This document shows positions 1-11,480 of a stretch of DNA of 64,000 nt, piece after piece. The translations under genes and the position numbers were made by a program. The number at the start of each line of letters is the position of its first letter. Position 1 is the stretch's first letter. The notes below the pieces were generated by a model, which worked only from the letters and a program-made list of their open reading frames with translations, did no database searches and was not told the DNA's origin. The stretch is from positions 129,022,001 to 129,086,000 of the forward strand of contig JBITNC010000001.1 of the NCBI GenBank assembly GCA_050084985.1, given 5' to 3'. Origin of the DNA: Nageia nagi (taxonomy: Eukaryota; Pinophyta).

Positions 1-15
1 TCATCAAGTCATAGG

Positions 16-180
16 ACAAGCAATGGTGGGTGAAGATTTATGAAGACATCAAATAGAGCCCACCAATTTTGAGTGATGATGTTATAATTTTTTACTAAAG
101 TTAGTGGGTCCCACAACAAGCAATGGCAAGTGAAGATTTATGAAGATATCAAACAAAGCCCAATGATTCTGAGTGATGAC
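16..180. repeat. Two direct-repeat units with 100-bp period
   Basis: Two diverged copies of a unit of about 65 bp lie at 16-80 and 116-180. Both begin ACAAGCAATGG and contain GTGAAGATTTATGAAGA and GAGTGATGA. The period is 100 bp. They lie downstream of the second RNase H domain of the minus-strand Tat element. The integrase expected there is not visible between 1 and 480. Confidence 0.7.
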
Positions 181-559
181 ATATTGAAGTGGTTATTTAT
201 TGCTTTTATGGATGTTATATGTGAAATATTTTCTTCAAATTATGGTTGTGTATTGTGATTACAAACCTTAGGTATGAGATAGCTTGCTATTCTTGATCTT
301 GGCCATGGATTTCTACCTATGCTACAATGTCTGGGTTGTATATTTCTTATTTTTAGTCTCTCTTTATTTACTTGTCTCTTTCTTGTAACTCTTTCTCCTT
401 TCATTTCTTTCTAATTACTTTTGACCTTCAATATAGAGAGGAACTAACCTATAAACCAAATATTGAATAGAAACCCAACATGAGTGCATCCCCTCCATCT
501 TCTACTCTTTCAAGGAACCTACCATTACAGGTAGTGGAGAACATGACCAGACCAAACTC

Positions 560-1006
560 TTTGAGGTTATGCTATATTGATCAATAGTATGGTTTTAGCT
601 TTTCATCCTTAGTATCAAACATATCCTATACTTGGTTAACCATAAGTTTTGAAACATAATATATCTCCAAATCCCTTATTTTTAGGGTTATAGCTTCTTT
701 CAAACCCAAAATTAGAGCCTCATACTCTATCATATTATTAGTGCACTCAAATACAAGTTTATAAGCCAATGGAATTACCTCATTTGTAGGAGAGACCAAA
801 AAAATACCTACCCCTATTACATAAGAATAGTTAGATCTATAAAAATATAGGGTCCAGACCGTTGGTTCATATTTCATGTAGCACATGAACTCATATGGGA
901 TTCTCATCTCATCAAAATCACATTGTTGATGGTCTTCAATTAGGTATGCACATTGATGGTGATGTGGATCACCCATAAAATTGTATGGGAATTCCTTGTG
1001 TATCAT
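560..1006 (-). pseudogene. Tat second (archaeal-type) RNase H domain
   Basis: The reading frame at 1006-626 carries WTLYFYRSNYSYVIGVGIFL followed by NNMIEYEALILGLKEA and a DLEIYYVSKLMVNQV tail. This is the fold of the extra RNase H in Tat elements: first strand, the N-x-x-E-Y-E-A-L helix, then the V-x-x-DS-LVVNQ strand. The usual catalytic Asp of the first strand reads as Tyr and the Asp of the DS step reads as Val, so key acids are missing. Frames below 626 still show a linker like Tat (KDEKLKPYY). The original enzyme would degrade the RNA strand during reverse transcription. Degenerate and not expected to work. Confidence 0.75.
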
Positions 1007-1138
1007 TGTACCATCATTCTAAGGGAATTCTATGATCAAATCTACAACTGCCTGCCCTTTCATGGATTTTTGCTTTACCACATTAATATTAAATTCTAGC
1101 AGTAATATCAACCATTTATATACCCTTCATGATAAATA

Positions 1139-1740
1139 TTATTTTGCTATAAGATATTTCAATGGGTTGAATAGGTTGACAACAAATGTATTGCAATATA
1201 AAAGATAGTGCCTCAATTGTTTTGTGAAAAAAACAATATCAAAGCAAAGCTTTTCCATGTGAGTGTATCTAGTTTCATAATCAACAAGAGTTTTTCTAAG
1301 GTAATATATTGCTCTTTCCTTATTTTCATCATCCTTTTGACATAACATTTCCCCCAAGTCATATAATGTTGCTGATATATACAAATAAGATAACTTTACA
1401 AAATCCATAGGCACTAAGATATGCATATTAAATAAGTATTGTTTAACATCCTCAAATGCTTTTTGACATTTTTTATCCCACAGAAACCTGAAATCCTTTT
1501 TCAACAAATGAGTGAAAGGCCTACATTTATCTCCAAGTTGGGAAATAAATCTTCTTATCAAATTTATCTTACCTTGAAGACTCCTTAATTGCTTAAGGTT
1601 CTTTGGAGTAGACATGCTTACTATGGCTTTCACCTTTTTAGGATCTACCTCAATTCCTCTTTTGGAAACCATAAAACCAAGCCATTTTCCTAAAGTAACA
1701 CCAAAAGCACACTTTTGAGGTTTGAGCCTAAGCTTCTATC
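1139..1740 (-). pseudogene. Tat RT thumb and first RNase H domain
   Basis: The protein at 1672-1139 starts MVSKRGIEVDPKKVKAIV, the conserved connection after the RT palm, then QLRSLQGKINLIRRFISQL and a body like RNase H (YISATLYDLGEMLCQKD, YYLRKTLVDYETRYTHMEK, RHYLLYCNTFVV). It follows directly upstream-to-downstream from the RT palm at 2209-1826 in another frame. The first catalytic Asp region (normally L-Y-I-S-A/D) shows ISATLY. The domain would remove the RNA template. It is a dead fragment of Tat copy 1. Confidence 0.8.
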
Positions 1741-1825
1741 TTTTTAAGATTTGGAATACCTCTTCAAGAAGATCTAAATGGTTGTGGTCTTGCTTTGACT
1801 TTACTAAGATGTCATCAACATATAC

Positions 1826-2420
1826 TTATGCTAATTTATGAATGTGCTCATGGAACATTGATACCATAGCTCTTTGATAAGTAGCATCTATATTTTTCAA
1901 ACCAAAAGGTATAACCTTCCAACAAAAATTTTCCCATGGTGTATTACAAGTAGTCTTATGTTGATCAACCAGATTGATTAGTATTTGGTTATATCCCAAA
2001 AATCCATCCATAAAAGAAAAAGCATTATGGCCAGCAATACTATCCATAATCATATCAATATTAGGCAATGGAAAATCATCTTTTGGAAAAACATTATTGA
2101 TATCATGAAAATTAGTACAAACCCTTATTTCTCCATTTGGTTTTGTAATAGAAATAATGTTAGCCATCCATTCTAAATAATTGATTGTTTTAATGAATCT
2201 AGTATTCAAATATTTCTATCTCTTTCTTAACTAATAATGCCTTGGAAGGAAGCATTTTTCTTAGTTTCTATTTAATTAAGAAAAATTCTTTTGATGTTCC
2301 ATAAATATATTTTTGTACCTTTCTTATTGAGGTGTAGGAAGAATTGGTCCAACTTTGACCAACCTTTGTTCATAACTTGTTCCAATGTTGACATCCACTA
2401 ACTCTTTAGCTAGGAATGTT
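1826..2420 (-). pseudogene. Tat reverse transcriptase palm
   Basis: The frame at 2209-1826 reads WMANIISITKPNGEIRVCTN, NNVFPKDDFPLPNIDMIMD, FSFMDGFLGYNQILI and PFGLKNIDATYQRAM. These match RT motifs of Tat elements: fingers, motif A (FMDG, catalytic Asp kept), and motif B (PFGLKNA-TYQR). The YxDD box should come just below 1826 (around 1810, where a stop-broken frame includes VDDILVK-like text). This is the polymerase that copies element RNA into DNA. Broken by shifts, not functional. Confidence 0.85.
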
Positions 2421-3039
2421 AGTTCATCCTTTTTCTATAGTAATGAAGAAAATTCTTCCAATCCCTATATGTCACATGTATCATTATCTTCTTATTGAAC
2501 CTGAAACACTTAATTAAAATTCACTTCTTGTACAAAATATGCATACTCATTGAGAATGTAACTTGTTTTTCGCTTTTCATTAGACTTAGACAATTTTAAA
2601 TGTGCCCCCAAGTATTTTAAAATATCATCATTAGTATTGAAATAATAAAAATCAAGAGGTATAGTATCATCAAGCCATATATCTTTATCAATATCATCAA
2701 AAAGTTCAATTAAATTGCACTCTTTTACAAACTTGATAGGACCCATTGTTTGTTTAGTATTCTGATCACTACCCAATCCATCCTTATTTTTCTATGCTTT
2801 TGAACTAGTAGGAAAATAAGACATCCCATGCTTAGAATTTTCCAAACCCCCTCCTTTATACTTTTAATTTTCAATCACATACTTATGAACAAAATGATAT
2901 GAAAAGATTTTACTCATTTCATTTGCCACATGATCCTTCATTGATGTATCTGGACTAGGTAATACTATTGCTATGGAGCAAAATCCCTCCCTATCTTCAC
3001 TTATTTCATACCATTGACAACCTTCAAGCAGGATGGCAC
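2421..3039 (-). pseudogene. Tat protease-RT linker, degraded
   Basis: Minus-strand frames, including 2776-2510, cover the spacer between protease and RT in Tat copy 1. They contain acidic and lysine-rich text such as LIELFDDIDKDIWLDDTIPLD but no domain I recognise. Position alone assigns it to the polyprotein. Other short frames here are shadows. Confidence 0.45.
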
Positions 3040-3610
3040 ACTGCTAATGATCTTTAATAGAGAGAATTTTCAATCCTCCCAAATCTTTAATGGATGCAAA
3101 TAGATCAACATTCTCAATTTTGTAGGTTTCCATACCTATTTCTACAATATAAGGTTGTTTATCTACATTTACCATCAGTATACCTTTTTCTAAGGGTTCA
3201 ATCTCATGTATAGGATAAGTCATTATGAATTCTTCAAATTTTGTTACATTATAGAAAGCATATGGTTCTAAATCATTCAGTATTGTATGGACCTCAACTT
3301 GATATTCAAATTTCAATATCCCATGTATTGTAGATGGGACTACATCCATATCATGAAGCTAAGGTCTTCCCAATAACAAGTTATATGACAACTTTGAATC
3401 CACAACCTAAAATTTAGATGCAATTGTTTTGACTCCTATTGTTACCAAAATTGTGGCTATTCCAACTGGCTTTTTGGATGAGCTATCATATGCCCTAATT
3501 TGGAATGTAGCTTCTTCTAAAGGAGGTATTTCCACCCCTTTTTCATGAAGTTACATCAAAAATTTATGAGAAAAAAAACTAAAAGCTGATCCATTATCTA
3601 CCAATTTCCT
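3040..3610 (-). pseudogene. Tat aspartic protease region
   Basis: Minus-strand translation shows KLVDNGSAFSFFSH at about 3600-3550 (the active-site D-N-G-S variant of Tat/Athila proteases) and, about 65 codons on, SYNLLLGRP followed by LHDMDVVPSTIHGILKF at about 3395-3300. That second block is the Y-N-x-x-L-G-R-P flap and helix with the S-T-x-H-x-x-L-K-F signature. The enzyme would cut the gag-pol polyprotein. At least two frame breaks separate the blocks, so it is dead. The frame 3349-3044 continues into the linker to RT. Confidence 0.75.
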
Positions 3611-4780
3611 TTTTATCTCCCATCCATATATCATAGGTGTGATACACAAAGCTAAGCATTCATCAAGGAATTCTTTACTAAGCTTTTCAAATTTGTAAAA
3701 TGAGATTGCATCACTTTCCTTAATAGACCTAAGCTTTTTAGAAAACATGGTAGTAGACATATTTATAGGGACCATTTCTTTCTTAAATAAAGCATATAAT
3801 ATTTCCCTATGTGTATCATATGTAGATATAAGATCATACAAACTAATCTTGGTAGGAGTAGTTTTCAATTGCTCAACCATACTATATGTTTTTGGATTAG
3901 GTGGGTCACTTACTTGTTCTATAGTAACCAAATTTGGAGCATGTCTTGGACACCCTCTTCGTAACCCAACATAAATCTCTTTATCAACTAAAACTATATT
4001 CACTATCATTACTTGATCTAAATTTGTCTGATCAATCTAATATTTCCCTTGAGTAATGAGATCTAGAATTGCTACCTCCAGTGCCTTGTAAAAATTCATA
4101 GCATGACACTTTCTTTGATGATATGTACAATAAGCATCAGATTTTCACATAGGAATATTCTCATCTTGTGTTATTTTCTCTAATGGCTACAATAAACCTC
4201 TTTTCATTAGATCTCTTGTAATAAACCTTGGTTGAATTGGAAATGTATACCTTATGTATCTTGTGGTAGCTGATCTTATCAATTTAGGTGGAGAGGTAGG
4301 TATATCAACCATATGTACTATCTTTTCTTCTTTCTTTGCATAATTCCTTTGATTATACTTAGTGTAAGGAGTATATGTGTACTTGAGCTCTCCTAACTCA
4401 AGAAAAATTTCTCTTTTTGCAACAACTCTTGTACTAATACCCCAAATCCAACATCCTTGTTACTTAGAGCATGCAAGTTAATGATTGGCAAAATACTTTC
4501 ATCTAATTTACTATGAATAGATTGCCATACCTTTTTAAATTATGGAATACACTTCTCTAGGTTTTCACTATTTCCATGATGCATAGAGCATAACTCTGTA
4601 ACAGTTCCTTTCTCTTTAATATTATGCTTGTATTGACCAATAAATGCATTAAAAAATGACTTGAATGAATCGATTAATCCCCTTGGAAAATTATATAACC
4701 ATTGACTAGCATCACCTTTTAGACTCCTTGAGAAAAATTTGGCCATCAATTTCTCCTCTGACCCTAATTTCAACAAGCAC
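3611..4780 (-). pseudogene. Tat gag (capsid part and C-terminal region)
   Basis: The frame 4776-4540 has LMAKFFSRSLKGDASQWLYN and FKSFFNAFIGQYKHN, the gag capsid motif (F-x-x-S-L-x-G-x-A-x-x-W-Y) of plant Ty3/gypsy. About 370 bp on, a knuckle-like block YCTYHQRKCHAMNFYKALE at roughly 4150-4090 replaces the normal Cys/His pattern. GCPRHAPNLVTI follows near 3940 and has a close match in the plus-strand gag at 63.1 kb (LPRHAPNMN). Gag packages element RNA in cytoplasmic particles. This copy is fragmented. Confidence 0.8.
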
Positions 4781-5216
4781 TCCTAAAATCTAATAAGATG
4801 CTACTTTGGGTCTTGTTCACCATTAAACATCTTGAACTTGGCATCCTTATGCTTGGGTGGTAGGGGATAATTATGGATATCATCTAATAAGGATGAGGTG
4901 AATACACCATCATAATATTCTTTACTTTGCTAGAGTCTCCTAGTATTCTTGATATTCTTTTATAGTTATGATAGGATCTGGCACTATCAATGAACTACCA
5001 AAACATTTTAATGCATTTAGCTCTCTTGTCATATCTTCCATTTTTTTCTTTAAATATTCAATCTGTGCTTCCATTTTCATGCCCCTAATAGCCTAAAAAT
5101 AGTCTATGAGCACTGCTGATAGTGTTGATCCATTATATAAATCTCATGAGTTCTTGCAGGTAAGGTAGATCTTGTAGGTAGGGCAAGATGAATCAAAATA
5201 GTTAGGTTCACCAAAA

Positions 5217-8149
5217 TGTAGACCTCAAATAATGTATAAATGATAAATCAATGTACTATTTATCTAAAATATGTAATTGAAGCATATATGAGAAATATGG
5301 TATAAAACAAAAATGATTATCAATGTACCTTCATTGCATTCATATCAACATGAAATAATAGCAACCATTCATCAATCATGATAACACACCATAAGAAATG
5401 CACATAGCTAACATCGTATGCAGCACATTTTTAACAATTTGAGATAAGCAAATCCTTAAATGGAATGAAATTCATGCAAAAGCAAGATGAAGGGTTTAAC
5501 ATATCTATGAAGAGGTGGTGTTACAAAACATTATTGTTGGTAGGATAGAGTGATCTTGTATATTTTGGTATCTCTCTTGATATTTTATGATATCCTCACA
5601 TGATTTCATTAGCATTTCCTTTGATATTCTTTTATATCAATGTCTTGATCCTTTTTTATCCATGGGATCATTGCACATTACATTATTTATGGTATCTTTC
5701 TTGATATTTGACACCCTTTACATCATATAATGGTCCATTACATTGATTAAAATTTCTTTGGGTATATTTTTAACCCTTTTTATAATAAATAGTTCTTTAT
5801 GCTATAAAATGAATTATTTAATAAATAATAATTTATTTTTATGCATCTACAATAACAATACCCAAAGTTAAGTGCAAACCACATGATTCAAAAAGACCTT
5901 GGTACAAAGAATATGAATTGTGTGACTATCATATGATCAAAGGACATAGTACCAATGGATGCAAGAGATTGAAATAAGTTCTCCATGAACTTGTTGGAAA
6001 TAAATAAATAAGCATTAAACATCAGCATGTGTCATTATGATATTGGAAACATGGGAGTCAATACTAGAGCCTACTCCTCTTTTATGGTTATCCATTAGTG
6101 GATGCTTTTGGTAGAACAAAGTCACTCATCTCCCACATTATGCATGATCTTTCCATAGTCATGGTATCATATTGTTGTATATAGCTATTATGTATCCATT
6201 ATATATATCCATTATGTATCCATTGTCTATAGCCATTATGTATCCAATATTTATAGTCATTGTGTGATCAAGGTGTATAACCATGGTGCTGTCCATCAGG
6301 TATACAAATAAAAAAATAAAAATAAAAGAGAAAAGAATAACATAAAATACAAAAAAAGAGTGAAAATTTAAGCAAATAAATTAATTGAAAAGTAAATAGA
6401 GAGATAAGTTGGAATATTAACTAAATAAAAGCTTTGAGTACATAAATATAGCATGATCAATGAGCACTTAAAAATGAACAATGATGTTTTGTTGACCTAA
6501 ACCTTGTTCATCCATCTTCTATAATTTGATAAGCGAGGTACTAATTATCTCAAATCAAGATCAATAACACCTTATCCTAGTATATTGGTAGCATACCATA
6601 CCCATTGGCTTTAATATTATCCTTGGGCATAATCCTTGGTTTTTCATTTAACATGGAGTAAAGTTATCATCTTAGCATTATGGTTACAACATGAGCTTTA
6701 TCCTCCTTATGTTCCATTCAACATGGAGTAAGGAGAGCATTTCTTTACAATCCATCATGACCATACATTATTGATTATGGAGTGTTATAAGTCAAGAATT
6801 TCACATGTCATAAATTGGATCATTTAGCATTGATATTATCTTTGAGAGAATTTCATACTTGTCTCCTAACATTTTGTTCGGTTGCATACCTACATTCATA
6901 AACCATTATTGGTCAACAAAACATCATTGAATATTATCAAACTAACATTGATCACAATCAAAATATCTTCAAAATATCTAAAAATCAAAAAGCTAAAATT
7001 CTAAATTTTTAAAAGGCTCAAAATCAAAAGTTCAAAACATCAAATTTTCAAAAAGCTAAAATCTCAAAATCTAAAATTTTCAAAATATGCTTATGTTTCA
7101 AATAGCTTACCTTCTAAATCAACTGATGATTTATTGTAGTTGACTTTGTTCATCCATCAAACCATAATTTTATGGGGAAGTCATTTATAAATATTTCACA
7201 TGAATCAATACCAAAATCCTACAACTTATGGATAAATAGAAAAACATATATTTTGGATCAAGATTATCACATAATCTCATTTCTAAATATCATAATGGGT
7301 TTTCCCACTTGCAACACACATGACATTGAGAAGAGAGATACAAATCTTTCCACACTTGCGCACACATGTTTTGAGTTGGGGTATATGATTTGTTTCATGA
7401 TGCCATAAATTAAGGCATATCCTACATTGATTAATGATTGGGATATATTTTACTCATATACAAAGCATCATTTGAATATTGGATAGGTCTATGAGCCTAC
7501 AAGTATATGCACCTATATTGGGTAAAATTTCTAAAAAACTTGAATATATTAAAAATTAAAAGTATAAAAAGCATAAAAATTCTAAAAATCATAAGCATTC
7601 AAAAACTACAGATGTTCAAAATATAAATTTTTCAAAATCTACATTGTTCAAAATTTTCTTAATTTTTGCTAAACTAACATCCATCTATCTACATATGTTG
7701 AACTAAATCTTTTTGAATGATGTGATTTAAATATATTTATATATTTTAATTCATTATTTTATCTAATTTATAGTATTAAAATATATTCTCAAAAGCTAAA
7801 GTATCACAAAAGGAGCTAAATTAACTTAAAATCAAATAAAATGCAAAAGTGGGTTTCTAGCTATATTCACTTAAGTTTCTAAAGGAGGTATATAACTCAA
7901 TGAAAAATTAAAATTTCCTTATTCTTGCTCATTATTCACTTATGCACTTATGATTTCATTACTCTTAATTTTCTCCAAGATTGCTCAAAGGTTTTGAAGG
8001 CTAGGGTTTCAAGGATAATTCAAGGTATTGAAAATATTGAAGGATCTTCTACTACTACAACCTTAAGATCTTCATTTGAGAATATATGATTGAGTCACCC
8101 GAAGCTAGAGGAAAGAATTAAGTAGTGGTGGAACATGCCTATTTATGGG
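5217..8149. other. AT-rich stretch without recognisable gene
   Basis: No convincing coding region on either strand; the open frame at 7172-7408 resembles nothing I know. Part may be LTR or untranslated sequence of Tat copy 1. Local features are TGATAT-rich text at 5560-5720, a decayed short tandem repeat at 6176-6270 (units like ATAGCCATTATGTATCC), and A-rich low-complexity runs (CTAAAATCTCAAAATC type) at 6955-7090 and 7540-7660. Confidence 0.5.
6176..6270. repeat. Short degenerate tandem repeat
   Basis: Four to five imperfect units related to TAGCCATTATGTATCC occur head to tail, with lengths varying between about 14 and 20 bp. Probably simple replication slippage in non-coding DNA. Confidence 0.55.
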
Positions 8150-9530
8150 ACTAAAATGTATAGGGTGGTTAAGAAATTGTAGAACATTAAAAAATAAATA
8201 AAAGTCTATAATCATGAGGTATTTGGGAGGGTCAAAGAATAGAAAGAGTCCCTAAAGGAAAAAATAGAGGAAATTGGGACTAGAATGAAACTACAAGCCT
8301 ATATGAAGATCTTAAATAGGAAGAAAAGGAAGTGTTATGCGATTTGCATAATACACTAGTAGATGAAGAAACCAAATGGAGGTAGAAATCTAGAATAACA
8401 TGGCTTCAAGAAGGTGATTGAAACACTAGGTTCTTCAAAATGATAACCTTTAAGCACAAAGGTAAAAATCAAATTCTAGAAGTATTGAATACTTAAGGTG
8501 ATCTAACACAAGACATCAAAGAAATTAGAAGAACAAGAGCTAGATTTTTTCATCAACTCCTATCTATGGAAGAAGAACTAGATAGTGCATAAATGAAAGA
8601 AATTTTGGAGAATGTCCCAAAGCTAGTAATTGAGGATCAAAATAGAAGGCTTTTAATGCCATTATTTGATGTAGAAATCAAACACATTATCTTCTCCATG
8701 GCTCACAAAAAATCCCTAGGCCTAGATGATTTTCAAGCTGAATTTTTCCAAAGATTATAGGGAATTATAGGATCAAAGATTTTAGAAGCAATAGGAGAAA
8801 TTCAATTCTCAAGCTAATTTCTCAAAACCTGGAATGCAACCTTTTTTGGCTTTCATTACAAAAGTGGTGGATGCTAAGGATTTTAAACAATTTCTCTCGA
8901 TAAGTTTGTGTAATGTGGTATATAAAATCATAAGCAAAAATTTGACCAATAGACTAAAGTTGATACTCCCTAATCTAATCTCTCCAAAGCAAGGAGATTT
9001 TGTGTAAGGTAGACAAATTGTAGATGGGATCATAGAGATGCATGAAGTTCTACACTCAACTCAAATGGAGAATATGGCTACCTTTCTATTGAATATGGAT
9101 ATGCAAAAAGCATATGATAGGGTTAATTGGTCCTTCTTGGATAGAATCTATGAGAAATTTAAATCTTTGATAACTTAGAGATCTTGGATAGAGATCTTGG
9201 ATACATTAATGCATATATATAGCTTCTTTCTTTATCTTAATTAATGGAGAAGCTATGAGTTTCTTTTGCTTAAAGAGGGGACTTAGATAGGGAGATCTAA
9301 TATCCCCATACTTGTTCATCATGATGGTTGAAGCCTTAGGGAGAAGAATTAGAGATTGGAAAAATAAAGGGAGAATTTATGGAATTAAGCCAGTAAGTAG
9401 AGACATAGTTTACACCCATAGCTAGTTTGTGGATGACATGATTATTATTGTTAAGAATTTGGTAGTGGAAGTAACGAATTACATAAAAATCTTACAACTC
9501 TATGAAGTGTTGAACTATGTGTTACACTGA
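8150..9530 (+). pseudogene. LINE (L1-type) ORF2 fragment, reverse transcriptase
   Basis: Plus-strand frames give the non-LTR retrotransposon RT in order. ITWLQEGD and NTRFFKM appear around 8400-8440, KSLGLDDFQAEFFQ at about 8710-8750, a block corresponding to RPISLCNVVYKIISK at about 8880-8930, then LISPKQGDF, GRQIVDGIIEMHEVL and LLNMDMQKAYDRVNW (motif A, catalytic Asp kept) at 8980-9130, and FVDDMIII at about 9430 (variant of the YADD box). ORF2 nicks target DNA and primes reverse transcription. The endonuclease half is missing upstream and the sequence leaves ORF2 near 9530. Many stops: a dead, 5'- and 3'-incomplete copy. Confidence 0.85.
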
Positions 9531-11480
9531 GAGGGTTTGTGAATCAATGTCTTTAACTTTAAAACTTCAAACTCAAAAACTTTAAACAATGCACCAAAAA
9601 TATAAAACTAAATAGATCAAACACATAAGAGAACATCACACAATATAATATATAATGAGGTTCACCAATGTGGCTACATCCTTGAATAAGACTACTTGGA
9701 CTCTAATCCAAATCCAACCATTATAAAGCACCAACTTTACACATAGTTTACCAACACCAACTGGAAGGAGCACCAACCCCTAAGTTCTGTAGCATCAACT
9801 ACAAGGAGCACTAACTCCTCTTGAGAAGCACCCACATGATAGATTTAATAATATAAGATGAAAGATTAATAACCAGCTATCTAATACCCAGAATAGTCTA
9901 GCTCAAAACACTTCTACACATAACCATAATTTGAGTTTATATCTTCAATATTTTTTTCTAATTCCAAAATTCACCACACTCTTCTGTAGCTTCAACCCTT
10001 TTATTCATACCCTCACTCTTCACACTTGTCAACTAAAAAACCCTAAAATAAACCAAGAAACTATTCCTAAACCACTAGAAGCACTATTGTTATTCAAATC
10101 AAGAAAACATTTCACATTATAATTCAACACTGATATGATTTCTCACACACATTTAGAACTCTCAACACTTGTAGAAATATAAATAAATCATTCATTCTAA
10201 ACACATCTATTACTCATACATACTTCACACACTGCTCAAAATCATAGTACACTACCAATACACAAACCCAAAAAAATCTAAATATTGCAGAACTGGTTCA
10301 TGATAATACATTGATTACAATCAAAATGCATGTTCCAATTCCATATGGCACAAAATGGTATTACGATTTTTGCATAGATCATCAATTATCTCTAAAAGCC
10401 CATATTTATATTTGATATCACTAAGACTCTCCAAAATCAATTGGATTTTTGCATAGATCATCAATTATCTCTAAAAGCCCATATTTATATTTGATATCAC
10501 TAAGACTCTCCAAAATCAATTGGCAGTGTAATATATTTTAACAAGAAATAATAAAATATACTCAAAAATCATAATAAGCATTTTTTCAAATATTTCACTG
10601 CCAAAACTTGGCTCAACACTTAAGCCAAAATTTATGTCTTGTCATTTTGTCAAACACTTACCAGGCATCCTTGTTCATTGACTTCTAGACCTTGGATTGA
10701 GATGAAACAAAAACCAAAGTTGTGAGATGTTTCATACTAATTGCAAATCTACAACCAAAAATCAAATATCTCAACTCAAACTCATGGAATTCCTCTTTTT
10801 CTTTGTTGTCCCAAAAAGTGCACCAAACTGCCAAAAGTTACTAAGTGGCATTTTGCATCTTGTACCATTTCTGCCTTGGTCATTATCTTATTATGAAATT
10901 TGGACCACATATTATTGGTATATAGTAATATATATGATTTAAATTTCAACCTCTAAATCAACACCATTTGCTCGCAATTTGAATTGTACAGAGTCAATTT
11001 CACCCAAATTTTTTATTGTTCAAAAATCCATAAGTGTGCCCAAAAAAGAACCAACATGAAATTTGACCATTCCAACACCACACACAAGTTTTTTATCAAT
11101 CCAAAAACTTATCCAATCCATATCTAGTCTTTTGTAACCTTCCATTTGCATTTTGGTACCTCATGAAAACTTTTGGTCCCTTTGTCATTTTTACGTTTGA
11201 CAACTTTGCAAATCTTATCGACATTGTTTCTTTGATATGTGCAACCATGTGAACCATATGCACACTAATCTCATCTTATTGAAAATAATGACAACACCAC
11301 TACATTGTACTCAACATGAAGGTGCCTTGCAATAGAAGATAAGCTATGACAAAAGTAAATTCTTCATCCACACCCCTATCAATATGTAAGCATTTGAAAT
11401 ACCAATGAGCGTATGTGAAAAAATTGATTAGATATGTAATATATTCCTATGCATGAGGATGGAGGATAAAAATATAATTG
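9531..11480. other. Non-coding stretch, possibly LTR-derived
   Basis: No protein-level match seen; the frames at 9931-10122 and 10727-10942 look random. A block at about 9540-9720 with GAGGTTCACCAATGTGGC resembles retrotransposon untranslated text, but no second copy occurs in the window to define an LTR. It contains the perfect 79-bp tandem duplication at 10365-10522. Confidence 0.4.
10365..10522. repeat. Perfect 79-bp tandem duplication
   Basis: The 79-bp unit starting GATTTTTGCATAGATCATC and ending CCAAAATCAATTG occurs at 10365-10443 and again at 10444-10522. I see no difference between the copies. In a region of otherwise diverged repeats this suggests a recent duplication or an assembly artefact. 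Confidence 0.95.

Larger units (their letters stand above)
480..5216 (-). mobile_element. Decayed Ty3/gypsy retrotransposon, Tat lineage (copy 1)
   Basis: Read on the minus strand this stretch gives, in order, gag (4776-4540), gag tail and knuckle-like region (about 4170-3700), aspartic protease (3600-3340), reverse transcriptase (about 2420-1740), RNase H (1672-1139) and a second, archaeal-type RNase H (1006-560). The doubled RNase H is the hallmark of the Tat clade. Frames are broken by many stops and shifts, so the copy is dead. A possible 5' LTR end with a primer-site-like TGGTGAACC lies at about 5200-5217, but the matching tRNA could not be assigned. The integrase and 3' LTR are off the window or deleted. 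Confidence 0.85.
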
